Assembly (NCBI GenBank): GCA_016714745.1 | Contig: JADKCG010000004.1 | Span: forward strand, 1-64,000 | DNA length: 64,000 nucleotides | Origin: Elusimicrobiota bacterium | GTDB taxonomy: Bacteria; Elusimicrobiota; Elusimicrobia; FEN-1173 | Direction of reading: 5' to 3' | Part shown: piece after piece, positions 8,588 through 15,554 of the stretch | Layout of the letters: every line of letters begins with the position of its first letter | Numbering within the stretch: position 1 is the stretch's first letter | Position numbers and translations under genes: made by a program | The notes under the pieces: model-generated | What the model was told of the DNA's origin: nothing | Database searches by the model: none | What the model saw: the letters and a program-made list of their open reading frames with translations, nothing else

Positions 8588-9576
8588 GCTTTTTTGGAAA
8601 AGCCGCGAAGGCGGCCGAACCCGCTGTCCCGGAAGGGGATCGGGTCCCCATCGGGGTTGTGGGCGTTGGCCAGATGGGGCGCCATCACGCGCGCATCCTC
8701 TCCACTTTGGGTCCCGCCCGATTGGTGGGCATTGCCGACCTGAACCTTGAAAAAGCAAAAATCTTGGGCGATGCACACGGCGCTCCCGCCTTTCGGTCCG
8801 CCGAGGAATTTCCTTCCGAAACCCGCGCGGTGGTGATTGCCGCTCCCACGCCGGCCCATCACGCCCTGGCCCGTTCCTTTCTGGAACGGGGCTGGCATTG
8901 TTTCGTCGAGAAACCGCTGACCGAGCGGGTGGAAGACGCGGAAGATATTATTTCATTGGCGCGGGAGAAAAACCTTGTTCTTCAAGTGGGCCACATCGAG
9001 CGGTTCAACCCCGCGGTGGTGGAAATGGTCCGCCAGGCGAAGGAACCGCTTTTCATTGAAGCGTCCCGGCTGGGACCCTACGATCCGCGGGTGTCCAACG
9101 TGAGTGTGGTGTTGGACCTTATGATCCACGATTTAGACATTGTTTTGGCGTTGGCTCAAGATAAAGTGGTCCGGCTGGACGCTGTGGGGGGGCGCGTTTT
9201 GTCGAACCAGGAAGACATTGTCAAAGCCACGCTGTTCTTCTCGCGCGGATGCCGCGCGGACATCTCCGCCAGCCGTGTCAGCCTGAAAAAGTTTCGAAAA
9301 ATACGGGTGTTTCAAAAAGACGCCTACATGTCCCTCGACTATTCGGAGCGGAGCTTGAAAATTTATCGAAAGAAACACGACCCGATTCGAAGCCTCTTGG
9401 ACGTGGCGATCCAGCGGCCGCGGTTGGACAAAAAGGATCCGCTGGAAACGGAACTGCGCCATTTCCTCCAGTGCGTTCGGGACGGGAAGCCGCCGCTGGT
9501 GGGAGGGACCCACGGCCGAGACGCCCTTGAGCTGGCCCTTGAGATCCGAAAGTCCATGCGTCTGCATTCGCTTTGA
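8584..9576 (+). CDS. Gfo/Idh/MocA-family NAD(P)-dependent oxidoreductase
   Basis: The product has a Rossmann opening (GVVGVGQMGRHHARIL, residues about 22-37), the family signature EKPLTE in the dinucleotide domain, and the usual beta-sheet C-terminal domain. Such enzymes oxidise or reduce sugars, often nucleotide sugars. It is translationally coupled to lpxI and precedes lpxB, so a role in lipid A or other envelope sugar chemistry is likely. GnnA, which with GnnB makes the diamino sugar of some lipid A types, belongs to this family, but no GnnB-like aminotransferase is seen here, so I do not assign that name. Confidence 0.85.
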   Translation: MSFFGKAAKAAEPAVPEGDRVPIGVVGVGQMGRHHARILSTLGPARLVGIADLNLEKAKILGDAHGAPAFRSAEEFPSETRAVVIAAPTPAHHALARSFLERGWHCFVEKPLTERVEDAEDIISLAREKNLVLQVGHIERFNPAVVEMVRQAKEPLFIEASRLGPYDPRVSNVSVVLDLMIHDLDIVLALAQDKVVRLDAVGGRVLSNQEDIVKATLFFSRGCRADISASRVSLKKFRKIRVFQKDAYMSLDYSERSLKIYRKKHDPIRSLLDVAIQRPRLDKKDPLETELRHFLQCVRDGKPPLVGGTHGRDALELALEIRKSMRLHSL

Positions 9577-9577
9577 T

Positions 9578-9640
9578 GAACGGCAAATCCGCCCTCTTCA
9601 CGGATCTTGGCTTTCCCCCTGTTTGAAAGGGGAGCAACGG
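9578..9640 (+). repeat. Decayed palindromic repeat between the oxidoreductase gene and lpxB
   Basis: The gap starts AACGGCAAATCC and holds TCCCCCTGTTTGAAAGGGGA, a C/G hairpin. The same AACGGCAAATCCCC start and C-run/G-run structure occur as a near-perfect palindrome at 39120-39176 and, more loosely, at 28671-28701. This copy has lost symmetry. It is the only real gap (about 104 bases) in the otherwise overlapping lpx operon. Confidence 0.5.
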
Positions 9641-9680
9641 ATTGGCCTTTTGATTTCCCGGTTTGGCTGGGCGACGAAAC

Positions 9681-10795
9681 ATGAAACTTTGTGAGTCCGT
9701 CGCTCGGATACTGTTTGTGGCGGGGACCCTTCCGGCGACCAGCACGCCGCGCGGGTGGCGGCGGAGGCAAAATCCCGGGGGGCGGAAATTATTGCGGCGG
9801 GCGGGCCCGCTTTAAAAAACGTGGCGGACCGTTGGTTGGGCGATTTGGTGTCCCAAAGCGTCATGGGGTTTTTGGAGCCGATCAAAAAAATCCCATTTTT
9901 TGTGAATTTCCTGAATCACGTTATTCGCCCGGCTTTATCGGAGTTCAAACCCAACGTCGTTGTGCCGACAGATTTTTTCGGATTCAATGGGTTTGTGGCA
10001 AAAGCGGCGAAGGCCGCAGGGAGCAAAGTGTGTTATTTTGTCAGTCCCCAAGTGTGGGCCAGCCGTCCCGGTCGAATTCAGCATTAAAACAGTTTGTGGA
10101 CCGAATGTTGGTCATCTTTCCGTTTGAAGAAAACTCTACCGAGACGCGGGCGTCCCCGTGACGTTTGTGGGTCACCCTCTTTGGATCTTCTTCCCGGGTC
10201 GCGTGAAGTTCCCCAAAAGGTGGAACCCACGGTGGGTCTGCTTCCCGGGAAGCCGGCCGGGCGAGGTGGCGCGTCTGCCGGTGTTCCTGAGGACAGCGGA
10301 ACTATTGCCCCGCAGCACCCGGTTTGTTTTGTTTGCCGCGCCCACCTTCTCCAACGTGTTCTATGACGGATTTTTCGAATCGCGGCCACACCGACCCACT
10401 ATGCTCGAAGTGGTTCGCGATGAAAACTATCAATGGCGGCGGGGCGTGGACATGGCCCTGGCCTGTTCCGGCACCGCCACCTTGGAAAACGCGCTCCTGG
10501 GCTTCCCACGGTGGTGGCCTATAAAACCAGTTGGCCCACCTACCTCTTGGCCCGGTCTATGGTTCGGGTTAAACACATCGCCATGCCCAACATTTTGGCG
10601 GGAGAACTTTTAATGCCAGAGTTCATTCAATCGCAAGCGTCACCGGAAAATCTGGCGGGGGCACTGCGTGCCCTTTTGTCGGACCCCCAACGTCGTCGGG
10701 TGGTGAGGGGGCAATTGCTGGGGCTTCGGAACCAACTGGGCGGGCCGGGCGCGGCGGTTCGCGCGGCAGAGGCCATTTTGAAGGAGGCGGCATGA
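9681..10795 (+). pseudogene. lpxB: Lipid-A-disaccharide synthase, multiply frameshifted
   Basis: LpxB condenses lipid X with UDP-diacylglucosamine. Pieces in three frames give a complete GT19 protein: GDPSGDQHAARVAAEAKSRG, PTDFFGFNGFVAKAAKAAG, SPQVWASRPGRI, LKQFVDRMLVIFPFEE, VTFVGHPL, VGLLPGSRPGEV, CSGTATLENALLG and VKHIAMPNILAGE. Breaks lie near 9722 (GGGG should be five G), 10080, 10133 (AAAA should be five A), 10184 (TTT should be four T), 10249 (one extra A) and 10500 (GGG should be four G). Five losses and one gain, all at short runs, in one 1.1-kb gene. The start at 9681 is the ATG that leads into RILFVAGD. The stop overlaps the next start (ATGA). Confidence 0.85.
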
Positions 10796-12582
10796 GCGGG
10801 ATTACTCAGATGCCGTTACGGAAAGGGATGGTCCAGGAAGGCGCTCGACCGGCGGTGCCTTCCGGCGCGGTGGCCTGGCGACTGCTTCCTTATTTCCGGC
10901 CCCACATGGTCCGAATGATATTGGCCCTGATGGCGATGACGATCGTCGCGGGGTTGACCGCGGGGTCCATGTGGATCCTCAAACAAGTGATCGATCGGGC
11001 GCTCATGTCCGGTGATGTCGTCACTTTGCGGAACGTGGTGATTCTCCTCATCCTCATGTATTCTATGAAAGCGGTCCTTTCCTATGTCCACGATTACGTC
11101 ACCGCTTACATCGGCAACGCCATCGTTCGCCGGATGCGGGACGAAGCCTACAGCAATATCCATTCTCTGTCCCTGGACTTTTACACGCGAACAGATTCTG
11201 CCCGTGTGATTGCCCGCTTGACCAATGACGGGCAGTTGGTTCAAGGCGCGCTCACCAAAATCCCCGTGATGATCGTCCGGGACGGCTTGACGGTCATCGG
11301 GTTGACGGTTTTCCTCTTCTACCTCCATTGGAAGTTCGCTTTAATCGCGTTCACTCTTTTGCCTTTGTCGGGGATCCTGATCGCCCGGTTTGGGAAAAGC
11401 CTGCGAAAGACCTCCCGTCAAGGCCAAGCCAAAATGTCGGATCTATACACATTGATCCAGGAGACCATCGTGGGCGCGCCCGTGGTGAAGGCGTTCCAAC
11501 GGGAAGACTATGAGCGGGACCGGTTCTGTCGTGAAAACCAGGCTTATTTCGAAATTTACATGAAGAACGCCCGGGTCGAATCTCTTTCCAGCCCGGTCAT
11601 GGAAATGGTGGGCGCTTTGGGCATGGGGATCATCCTTTGGTTTGGGGGCAAAGACGTGGTCAATCATGTTTGGACAACCGGGGCTTTCTTCGCCTTTATC
11701 GGAAGCGCGCTTTCGATGTATCAACCCGTCAAAAACTTTTCCCGTTCCAACGCCACGCTCCAGTTGGCTTTCTCGGGGGCCGAACGGATGTTTCAATTGA
11801 TGGACGAACGACCGACCGTGGTGGAACAGCCCGGCGCGATCGATTTGCCCGCGTTCTCGAAATCGATCGAATTTGAAAATGTCGGGTTTTCGTATCAACC
11901 TGAACGCCTGGTGCTGGAAGGTAACCTCACCGTTCGGCGGGGGAAATCGTGGCCCTGGTGGGTCCCTCGGGGTCGGGAAAACAACGCTTTCCGCCCTCTT
12001 CTTCGGTTTTACGACCCCGTCCGGGGGGCGGTTCGCATTGATGGGCGGGACATTCGGGACGTGACGTTTCAAAGTCTCCGCAAACAAATCGGGCTTGTGA
12101 CCCAGGAAACCCTTCTCTTTAACGACACCATCCGCGCCAACATTGCATACGCGCGGGCCGGCGCGACCGAAGACGAGATCATCGCCGCCGCCCAGGTCGC
12201 CAACGCCTGGGAATTTATTCAAGACAAACCCCAAGGTTTGGATACGATGATCGGCGAGCGGGGCATTTTATTGTCGGGCGGCCAGAAACAGCGGTTGGCC
12301 ATTGCCCGCGCTATATTAAAGAACCCCCCGATCCTCGTTCTGGACGAAGCCACGAGCGCCCTGGATGCCCAATCCGAAAGGTTGGTCCAGGAAGCGGTGG
12401 AACGACTGATGAAAAACCGCACCACCCTTGTGATCGCGCACCGTCTGGCCACGGTCAAAAATGCCCATCGCATCGTGGTCATGGAACATGGGAAAGTGGC
12501 CGAAAGCGGCGTTCATGCGAACCTGCTGGCCACCAACGGCATTTACCGTCACCTCTACGAGCTTCAAATATTGGAGAGATAA
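10792..12582 (+). CDS. msbA: MsbA-like lipid exporter, ABC transporter with fused ATPase
   Basis: The first 330 residues form an ABC exporter membrane domain with hydrophobic segments near residues 42-62, 78-98 and 165-205; the rest is the nucleotide-binding domain with LSGGQKQRLAIARA, ILVLDEATSALD and the switch His in VIAHRLATV. Position directly after lpxB supports lipid A-core flipping. The frame is open for 596 codons, yet residues about 384-403 read as nonsense where Walker A should be. Adding one base near 11938, 11978 and 11997 restores GEIVALVGPSGSGKTTLSAL and then LLRFYDP. The three losses cancel, so the open frame hides the damage. Start has AAGGAGG upstream. Confidence 0.87.
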   Translation: MSGITQMPLRKGMVQEGARPAVPSGAVAWRLLPYFRPHMVRMILALMAMTIVAGLTAGSMWILKQVIDRALMSGDVVTLRNVVILLILMYSMKAVLSYVHDYVTAYIGNAIVRRMRDEAYSNIHSLSLDFYTRTDSARVIARLTNDGQLVQGALTKIPVMIVRDGLTVIGLTVFLFYLHWKFALIAFTLLPLSGILIARFGKSLRKTSRQGQAKMSDLYTLIQETIVGAPVVKAFQREDYERDRFCRENQAYFEIYMKNARVESLSSPVMEMVGALGMGIILWFGGKDVVNHVWTTGAFFAFIGSALSMYQPVKNFSRSNATLQLAFSGAERMFQLMDERPTVVEQPGAIDLPAFSKSIEFENVGFSYQPERLVLEGNLTVRRGKSWPWWVPRGRENNAFRPLLRFYDPVRGAVRIDGRDIRDVTFQSLRKQIGLVTQETLLFNDTIRANIAYARAGATEDEIIAAAQVANAWEFIQDKPQGLDTMIGERGILLSGGQKQRLAIARAILKNPPILVLDEATSALDAQSERLVQEAVERLMKNRTTLVIAHRLATVKNAHRIVVMEHGKVAESGVHANLLATNGIYRHLYELQILER

Positions 12583-13298
12583 TGGGTCCATTCTCTTTTT
12601 CAATAATGGCAGTCTTGTCCACCTGGATTGGCGGTTATTTGATCCTCCGTCAAAAAGAATGGGCGGAACGAAATCTGTGGCGAGTTTTGGCGTTTGGAAG
12701 CGGCCTCCTCCTGGCCATGACCTTCATGCACCTTCTTCCCGAAGCCTGGGCTTTAAATGCTCAAGCGACCGGCATTGCCGTGGTGGCCGCATTTGTGGCC
12801 CTTTTGGCGGTTGAACAATTCACTGTTGTTCACGCGTGCGGCGAGATCGGGGCCCAATGCAAGGTTCACCGTGTGGGCTACGGCGCGTTGGTGGCCCTCT
12901 TTCTTCACAGTTTAGCGGACGGCCTGGCCATCGCTTTTTCCTTCATCTCTTCGCGGGTTCTCGGCGTCGCGGTGGCGAGCGCGGTTCTCGCCCATAAATT
13001 TTCCGATGGCATGACTCTTTCGACCTTGTTCCTCAATTCCAACCATTCCCTTCGAAAAACGCTTAAATTGGTGGTGGCCCTCTCTTTGGCCACTCCGCTC
13101 GGGGTTGTCCTGGGGATGTCGGCCGGGGGCTGGGCCAACGGCACGGTCTTGGCGACGCTCTTGGGTTTGGCGGCCGGCGGGTTTCTGTATATCAGCACAG
13201 CGGACATTTTGCCCCGCATTCACAAAAGCCGGGACCTGTGGTGTTGGGTTTTTTTAGTGATGGGCGTCCTGGTGAGCATTCTTCTCCCGCACCCATGA
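12582..13298 (+). CDS. ZIP-family metal transporter
   Basis: Integral membrane protein of 238 residues with about seven hydrophobic segments. The ZIP signature residues are clear: FMHLLPEAW in an early helix, HSLADGLAIA in the metal-binding helix IV, and HKFSDGMTLS in helix V, each carrying the His/Asp/Glu ligands for a divalent metal such as zinc, iron or manganese. A His/Cys loop (VVHACGEIGAQCKVH) may be a cytoplasmic metal sensor. Its ATG overlaps the exporter stop (TAATG) and its own stop overlaps thiS (ATGA). Substrate cannot be read from the sequence. Confidence 0.88.
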   Translation: MGPFSFSIMAVLSTWIGGYLILRQKEWAERNLWRVLAFGSGLLLAMTFMHLLPEAWALNAQATGIAVVAAFVALLAVEQFTVVHACGEIGAQCKVHRVGYGALVALFLHSLADGLAIAFSFISSRVLGVAVASAVLAHKFSDGMTLSTLFLNSNHSLRKTLKLVVALSLATPLGVVLGMSAGGWANGTVLATLLGLAAGGFLYISTADILPRIHKSRDLWCWVFLVMGVLVSILLPHP

Positions 13299-13495
13299 CA
13301 CTCACGGTGAACGGCGAACCGCGACAGGGGGCGGAGGGACTGACGTTGGCCCAATTGGTGGAGGACCTCCACCTTGTCCCTGGCCGGCTGGCCTGTGAAG
13401 TGAACGGAAATATTGTGCGGCGCGCGGACTACGCGACCACCCGGCTGGCGGATGGAGACACTGTCGAAATTGTCCAAATGATTGGCGGGGGATGA
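13295..13495 (+). CDS. thiS: Sulfur carrier protein ThiS
   Basis: ThiS carries sulfur as a C-terminal thiocarboxylate for thiazole formation. The 66-residue product is a ubiquitin-like fold: TLTVNGEPRQGAEGLTLAQL at the start, ACEVNGNIVRRADY in the middle, LADGDTVEIVQMIGGG at the end. The Gly-Gly terminus is present (here three Gly). I chose the ATG at 13295 because it overlaps the ZIP stop and gives the family length. It directly precedes thiG. Confidence 0.93.
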   Translation: MTLTVNGEPRQGAEGLTLAQLVEDLHLVPGRLACEVNGNIVRRADYATTRLADGDTVEIVQMIGGG

Positions 13496-13507
13496 TCCCC
13501 TGCGAAA

Positions 13508-13517
13508 CTGGTAGAAT
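13508..13517 (+). promoter_or_regulatory. Possible extended -10 just before thiG
   Basis: CTGGTAGAATG has TGG followed by TAGAAT at 13512-13517, the same form as before ompH. No -35 match is visible. The thiG ATGs at 13524 and 13530 lie 7-13 bases downstream, so a transcript from here would be almost leaderless; read-through from thiS is the alternative. Confidence 0.3.
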
Positions 13518-13529
13518 GCGGAGATGACA

Positions 13530-14333
13530 ATGAATGATAAACCACTGAATATCGCTGGAATAAATTATGGGTCACGCCTCATTGTGGGCACGGGGAAATA
13601 CAAATCCATGGAAGCCATGGAACAGGCCTTAATCGCGTCGGGGGCTGACATGGTCACGGTGGCCATTCGCCGAGTCAATTTGAATGACCGTGCCGTCGAC
13701 GCGTTTTGGCAACACATCCCGAAAGGCATGGCCATTCTCCCGAACACCGCCGGCTGTTACAACACCGCCGACGCGTTGCGGGTTGCCCGACTGGCCCGTG
13801 AAGCTTTGGACACTCCGCTCATTAAATTGGAAGTGTTGGGCGATCCGAAGACGCTTCTCCCAGACGTCTTTGCGCTTTTGGAAGCCACAAAAATTTTGGT
13901 CAATGAAGGATTTAAAGTGTTGGCTTACACCAACGACGATCCGATCACAGCCAAACGGTTGGAAGAAGCGGGTGTGGCGGCCGTGATGCCCTTGGCCGCT
14001 CCTATTGGATCCGGTCGGGGCATTCAGAATCCCTTGAATATTATGTTTATCCGCGACGTGGTCACTTCTGTCCCCGTGATCGTGGACGCCGGCGTGGGAA
14101 CGGCTTCCGATGCGGCGGCGGCCATGGAATTGGGTGTTGACGGCGTTTTGATGAACACCGCCATCGCGGAAGCGCAAGACCCTGTGAGAATGGCGGAAGC
14201 CATGAAACTCGGTGTGGCGGCCGGCCGCCAGGCATTTTTGGCGGGCCGTATGCCTCGCCGCGACTATGCCGCGGCGTCTTCCCCGACCGTGGGTCTTGTG
14301 GGTTCCTCCCTCCCGGTGAGCGGTGGGTTGTAA
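13530..14333 (+). CDS. thiG: Thiazole synthase
   Basis: ThiG makes the thiazole phosphate half of thiamine from deoxyxylulose phosphate, dehydroglycine and ThiS thiocarboxylate. The TIM barrel is clear: LIVGTGKYKSMEAMEQAL at the start with the Schiff-base Lys region, ILPNTAGCYNTADALRVARL, IKLEVLGDPKTLLPD, APIGSGRGIQNP and IVDAGVGTASDAAAAMELG. GGAG six bases before the ATG at 13530 supports that start over the in-frame ATG at 13524. Length about 267 residues. Together with thiS and the distant thiL it indicates thiamine synthesis or salvage. Confidence 0.95.
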   Translation: MNDKPLNIAGINYGSRLIVGTGKYKSMEAMEQALIASGADMVTVAIRRVNLNDRAVDAFWQHIPKGMAILPNTAGCYNTADALRVARLAREALDTPLIKLEVLGDPKTLLPDVFALLEATKILVNEGFKVLAYTNDDPITAKRLEEAGVAAVMPLAAPIGSGRGIQNPLNIMFIRDVVTSVPVIVDAGVGTASDAAAAMELGVDGVLMNTAIAEAQDPVRMAEAMKLGVAAGRQAFLAGRMPRRDYAAASSPTVGLVGSSLPVSGGL

Positions 14334-15342
14334 ATCCTCCCTTCTCTTCATCGCCGCGTTTTTGATCGCGGCGATTTCGGTGGCGGCCAAACCTCCCTCG
14401 GGTATTGCGCCCACGGACTATTTGGGTAAACCCGTGGGCGCGCGGTTCATCGGGATGGGGGAAGTGGGCGCGGCGTTATCGGGATCGTCCCAATCCCCTG
14501 TCTATAACCCGGCGTCCTTAGGCGAAGTCACCCGACCGTCCTTTTCGGCTGATTTTCAAATGGCCAACCAAAGCAGTCTCCCCCAAGAAACCCTATTGAA
14601 TTCGTCTTCCCTCCGTGGGAAAAAACTGACGTACCTGGGATTCGCCAGCAAAGGAACCGCTTTCTTCTATCGGCCCCTGGCCAATTACGACACCTTGGTC
14701 ACCAGCACAACGGATCCCGAGAATAATTATGTCCAGAATTACCTCCGCGTTAACCAGTATGGGTTCAGTGCTTCCCAGGAGACAGAAAAGGGGTATTCCG
14801 TGGGGTTGGGCCTTTCCTACATCGGGGCCCAGCGTGGGTATGCCAAGGCCGAGACCGGCGTTCCTCCGGTTTTAGAAATGGCGGACGGCAACGGGTTCGC
14901 TCTTGATGTTGGTTTTCGAGACAAAAAGGGAGACGTGGCCTACGGTCTTTCTGTGCTCAATGCGGTCGGGTTAATTTATTGGGACAAATATGACACCGAC
15001 CAATTGCCTCTGACGGTCCGGGCCGGGTTGGGGTTTCAGCCTGTGCCTGTTTTTGGATTTTACACGGATTACGAAAAACGGTATTTTACAGGGGAAACGC
15101 CGGACATCGACTATTGGCATTTTGGGATCGAGCTCGCGGCCGTCCGATGGTTGGTTTTACGGACAGGGGCTGTGAGCGAGGATTTTAACAATCAGGAAAA
15201 GACATCGTTCTCCTGGGGGTTCACTTTCGGAAATCCCCGCAGTTATAGCCTGGACGCTTCTTCAAAAACGAGAAAGGTTCAGGGCGAACGGGTGAACCAG
15301 TTCGATCTCTCGATCGTCCTGCCCCTCCCGTCGAAGGAATAA
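14323..15342 (+). CDS. Secreted beta-barrel-like protein (PorV/UPF0164-like)
   Basis: The GTG at 14323 overlaps the thiG end by 11 bases and gives a signal peptide (CKSSLLFIAAFLIAAISVAA). The mature part begins with a short motif region VGARFIGMGEVGAALSG and SPVYNPASLGEV, where a small Gly-rich N-terminus followed by an N-P-A-x-L motif is typical of the PorV/FadL-like and UPF0164 outer-membrane proteins. The remainder is a run of amphipathic strands rich in Tyr/Phe/Gly (for example GYSVGLGLSYIGAQRGY). Length 339 residues. Function unknown; an outer-membrane location is inferred from strand pattern. It ends back to back with rpmB. Confidence 0.65.
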   Translation: MGCKSSLLFIAAFLIAAISVAAKPPSGIAPTDYLGKPVGARFIGMGEVGAALSGSSQSPVYNPASLGEVTRPSFSADFQMANQSSLPQETLLNSSSLRGKKLTYLGFASKGTAFFYRPLANYDTLVTSTTDPENNYVQNYLRVNQYGFSASQETEKGYSVGLGLSYIGAQRGYAKAETGVPPVLEMADGNGFALDVGFRDKKGDVAYGLSVLNAVGLIYWDKYDTDQLPLTVRAGLGFQPVPVFGFYTDYEKRYFTGETPDIDYWHFGIELAAVRWLVLRTGAVSEDFNNQEKTSFSWGFTFGNPRSYSLDASSKTRKVQGERVNQFDLSIVLPLPSKE

Positions 15343-15534
15343 TTACGCGGCTTTTTTGGCTTTTCCGGACCGCAGGCAGGATGTGCAGACATACAACCGC
15401 CGAGGGCCAGAATGAGTGAGGACCTTGACCCTCTGCAGATTGGCGGAAAAGAGGCGATTCGTTTTTCGGTGCGAGTGGCTAACGGTTTTTCCGGCGCTCA
15501 CCCCTTTTTCACACACAGTGCATCGATAAGCCAT
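15343..15534 (-). CDS. rpmB: 50S ribosomal protein bL28
   Basis: Small basic protein MAYRCTVCEKG...SHRKTNRLFSANLQ...YVCTSCLRSGKAKKA, a clear bL28 with two CxxC pairs that suggest the zinc-binding form. I start at 15534 (63 residues) because AAGGAG lies six bases upstream; the frame extends further upstream but into the divergent recG start region. It is the only minus-strand gene between thiG and the fatty-acid operon and lies tail to tail with the secreted protein gene. Confidence 0.93.
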   Translation of the reverse strand: MAYRCTVCEKGVSAGKTVSHSHRKTNRLFSANLQRVKVLTHSGPRRLYVCTSCLRSGKAKKAA

Positions 15535-15554
15535 ACCCAACTCCTTACCTAAAA

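Noticed and set aside
9681..10795. Programmed frameshifting in lpxB, fabH or fabD.
   Set aside because: Several different sites per gene, both at G, A and T runs, no slippery heptamers with following structure, and the same pattern in unrelated genes.
11443..12234. Minus-strand open frame of about 260 codons opposite the ABC exporter.
   Set aside because: Shadow of the exporter; low-complexity Gly/Pro/Arg/His composition and no ribosome site.
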